A stretch of DNA of 64,000 bases. Origin: Companilactobacillus keshanensis (GTDB taxonomy: Bacteria; Bacillota; Bacilli; Lactobacillales; Lactobacillaceae). The DNA lies in assembly GCF_003946205.1 (NCBI RefSeq), contig NZ_RHOS01000010.1, positions 22,076-86,075 of the forward strand. Direction: 5' to 3'. A model generated the notes under the pieces. It saw nothing but the letters and a program-made list of their open reading frames with translations, was not told the DNA's origin and did not search any database. This document shows positions 8,408 to 16,707 of this stretch, piece after piece. The translations under genes were made by a program, and so were the position numbers. Every line of letters begins with the position of its first letter. Positions within the stretch are counted from its first letter, which is position 1.

Positions 8408-9691
8408 ATGAGTGAACAAGAATATAGCTTTGAGACATTACAAGTACATGCAGGACAAACTGTTGATGAAACTGGAGCACGTGCCGTTCCTATCTATCAA
8501 ACAACTTCATACGTTTTCAAAGATCCACAACAAGCAGCTGATCGTTTTGCATTAAAAGATCCAGGTAACATTTACACTCGTTTAACTAATCCAACAACCG
8601 ATGTCTTAGAAAAACGTGTTGCTAAACTAGAAGGCGGTACTTCCGGTGTTGCTTTGGCAACTGGTGCTGCTGCTATCGCTGCTGCTATTCAAAATATTGC
8701 GGGCACTGGTGACGAAATCGTATCAGCAAGTACCCTTTATGGTGGCACTTACAATTTATTCAACGTTACTTTTCCAAAGTTAGGTATCAAAACACACTTT
8801 GTTAACTCAGATGATCCAGAAAACTTTGAAAAGGAAATCAATGAACACACAAAAGCTCTTTATCTAGAAAGTATTGGTAACCCTGATATCAACTTATCTG
8901 ACCTCCCTGCTATTGCAAAGATCGCCCATAAACACGGACTACTATTGATCGTTGATAATACCTTTGCTTCACCATATCTATATAAACCACTAGAATTAGG
9001 TGCTGATATCGTCGTTGAATCAGCTACTAAATTTATCGGTGGTCACGGTACTAGCATGGGCGGTGTCATTGCTGAAAACGGCAAATTTGATTATCGAAAA
9101 TCTGATCGTTATCCAGAATTCGTCACACCAAATCCACAATATAGTGGTTTAGTTTTCGCTGATCTAAAGGGCGGAGCTTTTACAACTAAGGTTCGTTCTG
9201 AAGTTCTCCGTGATGTCGGTGGTGCTATCAGTCCCTTCAACTCATTTTTATTGATCCAAGGATTAGAAACATTGTCACTTAGGATCGAGCGCCACGTTTC
9301 AAACACTCGTAAAATTATCAAGTTCCTCCAAGATTCTCCTAAAGTCGCATGGATCAAGTATCCTGAACAAGAAGACAGTCCCTACTACGACTTAGCTAAA
9401 AGAGACTTCAAAAAGGGTGTCGGTTCAATCTTTACAATAGGTTTAACTGGCGGTGAAAAAGCTGGTAAGGAACTTATTTCTAACTTGAATATCTTCTCCC
9501 TACTAGCAAATGTCGGTGATGCTAAATCATTGATCATTCACCCAGCTTCAACAACTCATGCTCAATTGAATGAAAAAGAGCTATTAGCGACCGGTATAAC
9601 ACCAGATTTAATCAGAATTTCAATTGGTATTGAAAACGCTGATGACTTGATTGCTGACCTTAAACAAGGATTGGATAAGGTTAGTGACTAG
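8408..9691 (+). CDS. metY: O-acetylhomoserine sulfhydrylase (Cys/Met metabolism PLP enzyme)
   Basis: This PLP-dependent enzyme joins O-acetylhomoserine with sulfide (or methanethiol) to give homocysteine (or methionine), in the cytosol. The 427-residue length matches the sulfhydrylase branch rather than the roughly 380-residue cystathionine enzymes. Visible motifs are [30 protein letters not shown], the PLP Lys in [10 protein letters not shown] (K208), and the C-terminal [12 protein letters not shown] and [23 protein letters not shown] precedes ATG. The upstream methionine T-box strongly supports a methionine-supply role. Cystathionine gamma-synthase is the main alternative but fits the length less well. 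Confidence 0.93.
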   Translation: MSEQEYSFETLQVHAGQTVDETGARAVPIYQTTSYVFKDPQQAADRFALKDPGNIYTRLTNPTTDVLEKRVAKLEGGTSGVALATGAAAIAAAIQNIAGTGDEIVSASTLYGGTYNLFNVTFPKLGIKTHFVNSDDPENFEKEINEHTKALYLESIGNPDINLSDLPAIAKIAHKHGLLLIVDNTFASPYLYKPLELGADIVVESATKFIGGHGTSMGGVIAENGKFDYRKSDRYPEFVTPNPQYSGLVFADLKGGAFTTKVRSEVLRDVGGAISPFNSFLLIQGLETLSLRIERHVSNTRKIIKFLQDSPKVAWIKYPEQEDSPYYDLAKRDFKKGVGSIFTIGLTGGEKAGKELISNLNIFSLLANVGDAKSLIIHPASTTHAQLNEKELLATGITPDLIRISIGIENADDLIADLKQGLDKVSD

Positions 9692-9746
9692 ACAGTTTAT
9701 TGCGGGACAACTTACTGTCACCGCTTGATATTACGTTTAAAAACTC

Positions 9747-9793
9747 AAATACCCCTCAAATATACTAATTTGTATACTCGAGGGGTATTTTTC
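9747..9793. terminator. Bidirectional terminator between metY and ydbT
   Basis: Arms AAATACCCCTC (9747-9757) and GAGGGGTATTT (9780-9790) plus inner TATAC/GTATA pairs lie between the convergent metY and ydbT genes, with T-runs both ways. Confidence 0.85.
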
Positions 9794-9814
9794 TATTTAT
9801 TAATAACAACTTAC

Positions 9815-11251
9815 CTAACTCTTATACCAACCAACAACCTCATCAATCCAATCAACAGATAAATACTTAACCATAATGACTCGTTCCCCAACACCGGAGC
9901 GGCAACTGATCCTTAAATGAGCAAAGAAATTTTTTTCTAACCAGATACTTTGTCGTCTTTCAACTATTTGAATACTGCTCTTAGGGACAAAATAGGTATT
10001 TTTGGTAAATAAATGATTATTTGTTAAATATAAATACTTATTATCTATAATGGAAAGATTTGATCTTCTAGCCTTCAAATATGCTGATGCCATAAAGAAC
10101 ACTAGAGATACTAAAGCAAAAATTATTACTAACCAAAAAATTTTATAAAATAACATCCCAAAAATAATATTCAAGATAACTGTAAATATAAGCGTATTGC
10201 GTAAATCATAATAGTAAGTTTTGGGTGAAGGTTCTTTAATTTTCACCTTATATGTCGAAATATCAGGAAAAAATCTATTTAGAAACTTATCTATCTGCGC
10301 GGATTCAATTACTGGCATAATAATGATATCTTTTTCAGTATCTTCTTTTTTAGAATTAGAAATAATTACCAGCTTAACTGTGGCAATTTTCAGAAGTCTA
10401 CGCAATAACGTCTGCTTTATAACTATTGCCTGTACACGACCAGTCGAAATAGAAGTCTTTTTTGTTTTAAATAATCCATATTTCATCTGCAATTTATTGT
10501 CATACTTAACTAAGTTAAAATGGTAATACTTAGCAATCAATACCACTACTGAAACAATATAGAAAATCAACATTACGAGAAATAATCCCACTATGGTCAA
10601 AATAATTCCTAAATGCTGCATCTTATTCGCGGCTAATTCATAGAATTTCTTACTAATACCATTTTGAATTTTTCCATAAACTGCCAAAACAGCTAAAAGT
10701 CCTGATAAAAATGCTGGTGACGTTAACGAAAATTTGAGCAGCTCTCTCCAAGTGATCGAATACGATTCACCTGAAAAAGTTTCCCGTGAAACATTTTTAG
10801 GTTTATCTTCCGTATCAACTTCTGACCGATACCTATTTAGTTCGTCCTTTAATTTCACAGAAACGGCGGCCAAACTAACCTCTGGACCTTCAGAATGCCC
10901 CGCAGTTTCTATTTCCAGCTCCTCTAAACCAAATGGTTTTAGAAAGAACCATTGATTAGAAGTAATATTTTGAATTCGATCATACGGAACATGATTAACC
11001 TTCTTAACGAAAATTCCACTCCTGACTAAAATTTCATGGTCCAACAATTGATAATTGAAAGTAAAATATTTTAATAAGCAATGTGTGATAACGATCATTA
11101 TCAAACCTATTATTGTCAGTAACATTATTATTACTGAACCATTCAATAAAGCAATTAACATAAAAAATAACGGTAAAATAATAGATTTAAGTTCTTTATA
11201 TAGGTAAAACAAAATAGCTGCTGGATGAAGTCTGTGTGCCTTAGATATCAT
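9815..11251 (-). CDS. YdbT-like membrane protein with bacterial PH domains
   Basis: The 478-residue protein alternates membrane helices with bPH2 (YdbT/YdbS-type pleckstrin-like) domains. There is an N-terminal double helix (about 20-65), a first domain containing FTFNYQLLDHEILVRSGIFVKKVNHVPYDRIQNI, a second hydrophobic pair (about 175-240), a second PH-like unit (KMKYGLFKTKKTSISTGRVQAI type), another membrane pair, and a last unit ending at YLSVDWIDEVVGW. Its start overlaps the end of the YdbS-like gene by 11 bases, giving translational coupling. In Bacillus the ydbST pair helps tolerance of certain bacteriocins; the role here is only suggested by that. Confidence 0.85.
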   Translation of the reverse strand: MISKAHRLHPAAILFYLYKELKSIILPLFFMLIALLNGSVIIMLLTIIGLIMIVITHCLLKYFTFNYQLLDHEILVRSGIFVKKVNHVPYDRIQNITSNQWFFLKPFGLEELEIETAGHSEGPEVSLAAVSVKLKDELNRYRSEVDTEDKPKNVSRETFSGESYSITWRELLKFSLTSPAFLSGLLAVLAVYGKIQNGISKKFYELAANKMQHLGIILTIVGLFLVMLIFYIVSVVVLIAKYYHFNLVKYDNKLQMKYGLFKTKKTSISTGRVQAIVIKQTLLRRLLKIATVKLVIISNSKKEDTEKDIIIMPVIESAQIDKFLNRFFPDISTYKVKIKEPSPKTYYYDLRNTLIFTVILNIIFGMLFYKIFWLVIIFALVSLVFFMASAYLKARRSNLSIIDNKYLYLTNNHLFTKNTYFVPKSSIQIVERRQSIWLEKNFFAHLRISCRSGVGERVIMVKYLSVDWIDEVVGWYKS

Positions 11252-11726
11252 TTTTGGCCTCCTGAGCTAACTTCATCAGTAACTCTTTTAAAGCTTCGGC
11301 CTGGTCAGATTTGATACCCTCGATCTCACTTTTGCCAGCAGCAGTCACCACGATAACCTTTTGTAGGCTTTTGATCCGCAGAATTGGTCCTTGCTTCAAG
11401 GTGACATTTTGAATTCTTGCAATCGGAATAATAATTTGTTTTCTAAAGAAGAATCCTTTATGTAATTCAACTTGTCTTTCATCAATATAATATGTCCAAA
11501 AATTCCAACGATAAGGTATCAAAATAAGTTTTCCAGCCAATATAGCAATTGCTATAACACCCACTACGATTTGAACTATTTCGATAAAATTTTGCCCTTT
11601 TTCTGGGAGGAATATTGAAAGGATTACCAACGCCAATAAAATTATTAAATACAAAAAGCCATCTATAAGTACATTTATTCGCCAAATTGTTTTTATATCC
11701 TCAGGTAATTTCTCTACTTTGTCCAT
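11241..11726 (-). CDS. YdbS-like PH-domain membrane protein
   Basis: The start at 11726 follows GGGGAG by 5 bases; a longer frame to 11768 runs through the upstream terminator. The 161-residue product has two membrane helices (about 18-60), then one bPH2 domain: RWNFWTYYIDERQVELHKGFFFRKQIIIPIARIQNVTLKQGPILR, the family's hallmark order. It overlaps the YdbT-like gene and is the first gene of that pair. Confidence 0.83.
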   Translation of the reverse strand: MDKVEKLPEDIKTIWRINVLIDGFLYLIILLALVILSIFLPEKGQNFIEIVQIVVGVIAIAILAGKLILIPYRWNFWTYYIDERQVELHKGFFFRKQIIIPIARIQNVTLKQGPILRIKSLQKVIVVTAAGKSEIEGIKSDQAEALKELLMKLAQEAKNDI

Positions 11727-11742
11727 GAAACTCCCCTTATAT

Positions 11743-11784
11743 AAAAGGCCACGTGCTTGTATATACAAATACGTGACCTTTTTA
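11743..11784 (-). terminator. Terminator after small membrane gene
   Basis: Arms AAAAGGCCACGT (11743-11754) and ACGTGACCTTTT (11771-11782) with one mismatch. It ends the transcript from 11987 just before the ydbS-like start. Confidence 0.75.
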
Positions 11785-11786
11785 AT

Positions 11787-11987
11787 TTATTCTGGATCAG
11801 GTAAATCGTCATCTTCTTTATTAAATCGCCAATTTGCTTTTATAAAACTAAACCCTGCAAAAAATGCAACCGCTACTGAAAACGCCAAAAAAATTCTTCC
11901 TAAGTAGAACATCGGATTAATTGTCATTTCAGTAATTGTTATGAGCATTGATACTAAAATTAAAAGCGCTATGCGTATTTTCATCAT
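11787..11987 (-). CDS. Small two-helix membrane protein
   Basis: The 66-residue product starts MMKIRIALLILVSML; the ATG at 11987 follows GGGGGA by about 8 bases, better than the GTG at 12002. Two membrane helices (about 3-22 and 30-50) are followed by an acidic tail ending DDDLPDPE. Family unknown. Its own terminator separates it from ydbS. Confidence 0.65.
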   Translation of the reverse strand: MMKIRIALLILVSMLITITEMTINPMFYLGRIFLAFSVAVAFFAGFSFIKANWRFNKEDDDLPDPE

Positions 11988-12051
11988 AAGCGTTTCCCCC
12001 ACATTTAAATTAAGAGAATTATACCAAGATGAATTTAAAAACGCACTACTT

Positions 12052-12204
12052 TTATTGAGGAATCACCATATAAATTCCTAAAAAGAACATCATTGTCCCT
12101 GTCTATAGAAGAAGGTAATATAATGATTCTTTCTTAGCTTTGAATGATACTGTGGCAATGGCAATTCCAACAATAAACGTTAAGAGTATTAATAATAGAT
12201 ACAT
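12052..12204 (-). pseudogene. Small two-helix membrane gene interrupted by a TAG
   Basis: ATG at 12204 has AAGGAGG upstream and opens MYLLLILLTFIVGIAIATVS, ending after 33 residues at TAG (12105-12103). The same frame continues past the TAG for 16 codons, including MMFFLGIYMVIP, to a TAA at 12054-12052. Read through, it gives a 50-residue protein with two hydrophobic segments, a common layout for small membrane proteins. The TAG could derive from CAG by one base change. Alternatively the 33-residue form is the true product. Confidence 0.5.
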
Positions 12205-12394
12205 TTTATCTACCTCCTTGTTATTGCTATCTAGTATAACTAAGTTACAATGAATAAGGTTTTTAATAGGGAATATTTTCTTAAAATTTAAGATTTAAGC
12301 AGTAAAATATTAAAAAGTTACATATTTACCTTTTTCAAACAACAAATATTCTTTATACTAGTTAGAGGTATTTCTTTTATTAGGGGAAACGTTA

Positions 12395-13504
12395 ATGTCA
12401 GTTTTGAAACGAGTATTTTCAGATAAGGTGCTGTGGATCGCCGGTACTGCGGCGATCCTTACCTCAATTTTCATCAGTCCACCGCGACTAATGGATATAA
12501 ATTGGAAGACGATTGCGTCTTTGCTTTCAATGATGATAATCATTCAAATTTATGATTATCTAGATTTCTTGAAGTATTATGCGTCTTACTTAACTAACAA
12601 AGCTAAGACCACACAACAAATGATGCTAACTTTGGCATCACTGGCATTCTTCGGAGCTATGTTCTTAACAAATGATGTTACTATTTTGACATTAGTACCA
12701 TTATTCTACGAACTATCTAAGCACATAAAGATAAATCCGATCTATCCAGTCATAATCATAGCTATGGCAGCCAACCTAGGAAGTATTTTCACTCCTTTTG
12801 GTAACACACATAACCTATTCTTATTGACTCACTATAATTTAGGGATCATGCAATTCTTCGTTATGTCGGCACCAATAACTATTGTCAACTTTCTAGCAAT
12901 TTTTGGACTAACTCGTTTCTTTCCAAAGGATAAAATCGAGTTATCAGAATTGACTCCAGTTGAATTGAATATCCCTAGTTTGGCTCTTTCGGCCTTCGTT
13001 ACAATAATTATTTTCCTAGGAATTTTCTCAGTTATCCCTATGTGGGGATCATTGATAGCAGCTTTATTGCTAGTAGTATTTATAAATCCAAATATTCTAA
13101 AATCGGTTGACTACTCCATCGTGTTGATTTTCATGTGCTTCTTCGTCGCGGTTGGAAATATTAACCGTGATCCGCAGATCGTAAGCCATTTGTCCGGATT
13201 CATTCAAACAAGAACGAGTGCTTATCTAACTTCGATCATTACCAGTCAATTTATCAGTAACGTTCCAACTACTATCTTAGTTTCCAAGTTTTCTACTTAT
13301 GTTCATGCCATTTTCTTAGGTACAAATATTGGTGGCTTGGGAACTGTCGTTGCTTCATTGGCTAACTTATTAGCTTTCAAACAATACAAATTCTTCTTTA
13401 AAAAGAATCCTGGTAAGTATTTACTTGCATTCTCAATCATTAACTTTACAATGTTGATAATTATCGGAACTATCGGTTACTTTATGATCGACCTATTCCA
13501 ATAA
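12395..13504 (+). CDS. ArsB/SLC13-type anion permease
   Basis: The 369-residue protein has about ten membrane helices and motifs of the ion-transporter superfamily: a first repeat with FLTNDVTILTLVPLFYEL and NLGSIFTPFGNTHNLFLL, and a second with SQFISNVPTTILVSKF and GTNIGGLGTVVASLANLLA. The paired N-x-x-T/P repeats form the substrate site in this fold. The substrate (arsenite, dicarboxylate, sulfate or another anion) cannot be read from the sequence. A GGGGAAACGTTA stretch precedes ATG. It is transcribed alone and followed by a clear terminator. Confidence 0.85.
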   Translation: MSVLKRVFSDKVLWIAGTAAILTSIFISPPRLMDINWKTIASLLSMMIIIQIYDYLDFLKYYASYLTNKAKTTQQMMLTLASLAFFGAMFLTNDVTILTLVPLFYELSKHIKINPIYPVIIIAMAANLGSIFTPFGNTHNLFLLTHYNLGIMQFFVMSAPITIVNFLAIFGLTRFFPKDKIELSELTPVELNIPSLALSAFVTIIIFLGIFSVIPMWGSLIAALLLVVFINPNILKSVDYSIVLIFMCFFVAVGNINRDPQIVSHLSGFIQTRTSAYLTSIITSQFISNVPTTILVSKFSTYVHAIFLGTNIGGLGTVVASLANLLAFKQYKFFFKKNPGKYLLAFSIINFTMLIIIGTIGYFMIDLFQ

Positions 13505-13512
13505 AATTTACG

Positions 13513-13542
13513 CCATCAAACCTTTGGGTTTGGTGGTTTTTT
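13513..13542 (+). terminator. Terminator of anion permease gene
   Basis: CCATCAAACC (13513-13522), loop TTTG, GGTTTGGTGG (13527-13536) and six T, starting 8 bases past the stop. Confidence 0.9.
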
Positions 13543-13552
13543 GGTTTTGCCA

Positions 13553-13609
13553 CCAAAGGACGAGGGTAATTCCACTTTCACAATTGCTTCCATTACTCTC
13601 ATCCTTTGG
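13553..13609. repeat. Long unexplained hairpin (18-base arms)
   Basis: Arms at 13553-13570 and 13592-13609 (starting CCAAAGGA and ending TCCTTTGG) match at 16 of 18 positions, the others being one wobble and one mismatch, around a 21-base loop. No T-run follows on the + side. The CCACCAAA at its foot could also pair with the preceding terminator's 3' arm TTTGGTGG. Confidence 0.6.
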
Positions 13610-13729
13610 CTAGATTTCATTTTATATTTTGAAAACAAAAAATCCCCACAGTATTCAGATAAAAATCCGATTACCATGGAGATATTATTTTGTATACATA
13701 TAAACAAAGAGATTTCGGAAACACAACAA

Positions 13730-14251
13730 CTATGCTCTTTGTCTTAAATTATAATTTTTCCATTTTCTAACCTGACGGCTATAGTTAGTAAATGGTGAAA
13801 TGGTATTGATCCTGATCCATTTAGCAACTGGCCACATTGCCTTTGTTGTAGCCCATTTTCTTTCCCCAGGTTTAAACAATTCGTCAGAAGACATATGATC
13901 TACCCAAGCGATCAATTCTGTAACGACCTTTTTGAGTTCTTCTTCTTCATTGTTCAAACCATCAGAACCGTATTTTAAATTAAAATCATGGTACAACTCA
14001 CGCATTTGATCCCACTTATATCCAGGTGTTGGAGTTGTGATTTCTCCACCGCCTTCTTCCATCTTTTCCCAAGAAAGAATCATATTAATCCACCCGACTT
14101 GATAAGAGAGCATTTCTCGTGGTGTCTTCTCAACTTGTTCTATTCTGTCATCTGCAACACCATCTGTAATGCCCTGATATTCATCAATGAATTTATGATA
14201 ACTCTCTTTTATTTGGTCAATTAATTCTTCTGAATTTTTATATCCCCGCAT
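13730..14251 (-). CDS. ClbS/DfsB family four-helix bundle protein
   Basis: The 173-residue protein fits the DUF1706/ClbS-like DinB fold: EELIDQIKESYHKFIDEY, then the Asp/Glu-rich TPREMLSYQVGWINMILSWEKMEEGG, PTPGYKWDQMRELYHDFNLKY, and a C-terminal AKWIRINTISPFTNYSRQVRKWKN. ClbS itself opens the colibactin cyclopropane; most relatives are uncharacterised and could protect from reactive metabolites. Start choice is uncertain: ATG at 14251 has AAAGG 10 bases away, while ATG at 14269 has nothing upstream. It is a single gene. Confidence 0.85.
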   Translation of the reverse strand: MRGYKNSEELIDQIKESYHKFIDEYQGITDGVADDRIEQVEKTPREMLSYQVGWINMILSWEKMEEGGGEITTPTPGYKWDQMRELYHDFNLKYGSDGLNNEEEELKKVVTELIAWVDHMSSDELFKPGERKWATTKAMWPVAKWIRINTISPFTNYSRQVRKWKNYNLRQRA

Positions 14252-14415
14252 ACCTTCGCTACCTTTCATTGATTTTGAGCCCTACTCGGGACTTCTCCAA
14301 TATTCATTATAGACCTCAAAATGTCACAAGAGTTATAAAAGAACTTATGAAAAATTTCACGAAAGATTTTTGTAAAGTGCTTTTCTTCCTATATATGCTG
14401 GTATGACAAGCTTAA

Positions 14416-14430
14416 ATGACAAATTGTCAT
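14416..14430. repeat. 15-base perfect palindrome
   Basis: ATGACAAATTGTCAT, symmetrical about the central A, lies between sdaAA's terminator and the ClbS-like gene. It could be an operator or part of the ClbS promoter region; no regulator can be named. Confidence 0.4.
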
Positions 14431-14435
14431 GGCAA

Positions 14436-14478
14436 TAAAAAAAGGAATATACCGATTTATATTTTTCGGCATATTCCT
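14436..14478 (-). terminator. Terminator of sdaAB-sdaAA operon
   Basis: AGGAATATACCG (14443-14454) pairs with CGGCATATTCCT (14467-14478), with a T-run on the minus strand, 17 bases past the sdaAA stop. Confidence 0.88.
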
Positions 14479-14495
14479 GGTTAAATTATCTATTA

Positions 14496-15362
14496 TTAAT
14501 CTCCAAAAATTTCTTTCTTCAATTTCAAAGCCGTTGGTGTAGTTGCTAACCCACCTTCAGCAGTTTCCTTAAAAATCGATGGCATCTGTTGTCCAACTCG
14601 ATGCATTGCTTCAACGACTTCATCAACTGGGATAACATTCTTAATTCCTGCCAAAGCCATGTCAGCAGAAATCATTGCTTGAGATGATCCCAAAGCATTT
14701 CGTTTAACACAAGGAACTTCAACCAATCCAGCTACTGGATCACAGATCAAGCCCATCATATTTTGCAAAGTTATTGCAACTGCATATCCTGCTTGATCTG
14801 CAGTACCACCCTTAGCGCAAACTAAGGCTGCTGCAGCCATTGCACTAGCTGACCCTACTTCTGCCTGACAACCGCCTTCAGCGCCGGCAATTGATGAATT
14901 ATTGGCAATAGCAAGACCAAATGCACCGGCGACGAACAAGAAATCTACTTGTTCATCTCTGGTCATCTTTAAACGATCACGCACTGCCATTAAAACACCG
15001 GCCAAAACTCCGGCGCTACCAGCAGTTGGCGTTGCACAGATCAAGCCCATTTTGGCATTAACTTCATTAACCGCAATGGCATTTCTAACAGCTTCAAGAA
15101 TCGGTTTACCACTCAAGAAATCACCGTCATCTATATATGCATCCATTCTTTTGGCATCCCCGCCCGTCAAACCAGTAACCGATTTCACTCCTGCTATTCC
15201 TTGTTTAACAGAATGCTCCATAGCTTCAAGATTACGTTCCATCAAAGAACGGATCTTATCCTTACTACGTCCGGTATTTTCAGCCTCGACAGTGATCATT
15301 AAATCCGCGATCGAAGGATAGTCATGACTTTGTTCAATTAAATCCTTAACTGTATAAAACAT
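14496..15362 (-). CDS. sdaAA: L-serine dehydratase, alpha subunit
   Basis: This is the catalytic iron-sulfur subunit converting L-serine to pyruvate and ammonia. The 288-residue chain shows the family's cysteines in CATPTAGSAG, CDPVAGLVEVPCVKRN and GAEGGCQAEVGSASAMAA, which bind the labile 4Fe-4S cluster. Gene order beta then alpha, 11 bases apart, is the usual Firmicute operon. A weak GGAGGA lies just before ATG. Together with the beta subunit it gives cells a route from serine to pyruvate. Confidence 0.96.
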   Translation of the reverse strand: MFYTVKDLIEQSHDYPSIADLMITVEAENTGRSKDKIRSLMERNLEAMEHSVKQGIAGVKSVTGLTGGDAKRMDAYIDDGDFLSGKPILEAVRNAIAVNEVNAKMGLICATPTAGSAGVLAGVLMAVRDRLKMTRDEQVDFLFVAGAFGLAIANNSSIAGAEGGCQAEVGSASAMAAAALVCAKGGTADQAGYAVAITLQNMMGLICDPVAGLVEVPCVKRNALGSSQAMISADMALAGIKNVIPVDEVVEAMHRVGQQMPSIFKETAEGGLATTPTALKLKKEIFGD

Positions 15363-15373
15363 AATATATCCTC

Positions 15374-16045
15374 CTATTCAAAGAACGTAACATTGTCCAT
15401 ATTTTTTAATGATTTCAACTTCTTCAAAATCTCTTCATGATCTTTACGATCATCAACTTCAATAATCATAATAGCTTTCTCGCCTTTTGACTCACGAGTA
15501 ACAGTCATTGTACCGATATTTATATCACGACTAGAAAAAACATCTGTTACCTTGGCAATCATTCCCGCAACATCTTGGTGAATCGTTATATAAGTTGGTG
15601 TACCCATGCTTAGAGAAATTTTGAAACCATTGATCTCAGAAATTTGAATATTACCACCACCGATTGAAACACCTGTAACAGTCAGTTTACGATCTCCTTT
15701 GACCATTGTTATTTTGGTTGTATTAGGATGATCAACTTTATCGCTCTTAGGTACAAAGGCAACTTTTATTCCTTTGTCATAAGCTATTTTTAGGGAATCA
15801 GCCAATCGTTCATCATCTGGTTCCATGCCTAATAAGCCTCCGACGATTGCCACATCCGTTCCATGACCACGATAGGTCTTAGCAAACGATTCATAGAGGT
15901 CGATCGTTATTCTTTCAGGCTCTTCACCAAAAATACTGCGTACTACTTTACCAATTCTAGCCGCACCAGCTGTATGCGAACTGCTTGGTCCCACCATGAC
16001 AGGACCTATAATGTCAAAAACACTATTAAAACGTAAATCTTTCAT
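15374..16045 (-). CDS. sdaAB: L-serine dehydratase, beta subunit
   Basis: The 223-residue subunit begins NSVFDIIGPVMVGPSSSHTAGAARIG, the serine-dehydratase beta hallmark, and ends with an ACT domain (about residues 145-220: ITIHQDVAGMIAKVTDVFSSRDINIGTMTVTRES). It forms the heterodimeric enzyme with the downstream alpha subunit, and the ACT domain may sense serine. It is first in the operon, with AAGGGAGTAA before ATG. Confidence 0.96.
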   Translation of the reverse strand: MKDLRFNSVFDIIGPVMVGPSSSHTAGAARIGKVVRSIFGEEPERITIDLYESFAKTYRGHGTDVAIVGGLLGMEPDDERLADSLKIAYDKGIKVAFVPKSDKVDHPNTTKITMVKGDRKLTVTGVSIGGGNIQISEINGFKISLSMGTPTYITIHQDVAGMIAKVTDVFSSRDINIGTMTVTRESKGEKAIMIIEVDDRKDHEEILKKLKSLKNMDNVTFFE

Positions 16046-16252
16046 AATTTACTCCCTTATTTCATATTTCTGGCAAATCATTTCCCCATTTTAGATAAAT
16101 TTATTAGACATATGTTCACTCAAAATAGCCTTTGAATTTACCGCTCCTTAGTCATATTACCGCTTGGTTGAGCCGAAAACAACAGAATGTGTGAAAAAAA
16201 TCACAGATATTTATATCGACGTTTTAAGACTGTTTTTTCACTATTATTTGAC

Positions 16253-16285
16253 AAAAAAAGAACGTATCTAATTAAAGATACATTC
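16253..16285 (-). terminator. Terminator beyond the pepD repeat array
   Basis: GAACGTATC (16260-16268) and GATACATTC (16277-16285) form a stem with seven T on the minus strand. It ends a pepD transcript that would carry the whole tandem array as 3' untranslated RNA. Confidence 0.8.
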
Positions 16286-16322
16286 AATTTATTTATAATG
16301 CTTAAGTGTGTAACTAATATTC

Positions 16323-16692
16323 TAATGCTCAGAAGCTAAGCGCCTACCGACTTTCTTAAACGAGCTACTCGAGGCAACTCCCTGCGCTTACTACGAATAG
16401 CAATAATGGTTAAACCCACCATTCTCGCTATCCTAAGTAATGCTCAGAAGCTGATCGCCTACCTACCTTCTTAAACGAGCTACTCGAGGCAACTCCCTGC
16501 GCTTACTACGAATAGCAATAATGGTTAAACCCACCATTCTCGCTATCCTAAGTAATGCTCAGAAGCTGATCGCCTACCTACCTTCTTAAACGAGCTACTC
16601 GAGGCAACTCCCTGCGCTTACTACGAATAGCAATAATGGTTAAACCCACCATTCTCGCTATCCTTAAGTAATGCTCAGAAGCTGATCGCCTC
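16323..16692 (-). repeat. Tandem repeat array (three 115-116 bp units plus partial), 3' of pepD
   Basis: Read from the pepD side, each unit carries GAGCATTAC-TTAGGATAGC, a hairpin with AATGGT/ACCATT inside ATAGC/GCTAT, CGTAGTAAGCGCAGGGAG, GTTGCCTCGAGTAGCTCG and AGGCGATCAGCTTCTG. On the + strand the conserved TAATGCTC falls at 16323, 16438, 16553 and 16669, so the spacings are 115, 115 and 116. Units 2 and 3 are nearly identical and the first differs at a few bases. The fourth, partial copy abuts the pepD stop. The same family appears at 43308-43560. Confidence 0.93.
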
Positions 16693-16707
16693 GTTCCGCT
16701 CTCTGTT

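Noticed and set aside
13516..13707. 63-residue minus-strand frame between the anion permease and ClbS-like genes
   Set aside because: No ribosome site, and it runs through the permease terminator and the long hairpin, so it is more likely a by-product of those structures.
16323..16692. CRISPR array
   Set aside because: Units are contiguous 115-bp tandem repeats with no short repeat/variable spacer alternation and no cas genes.
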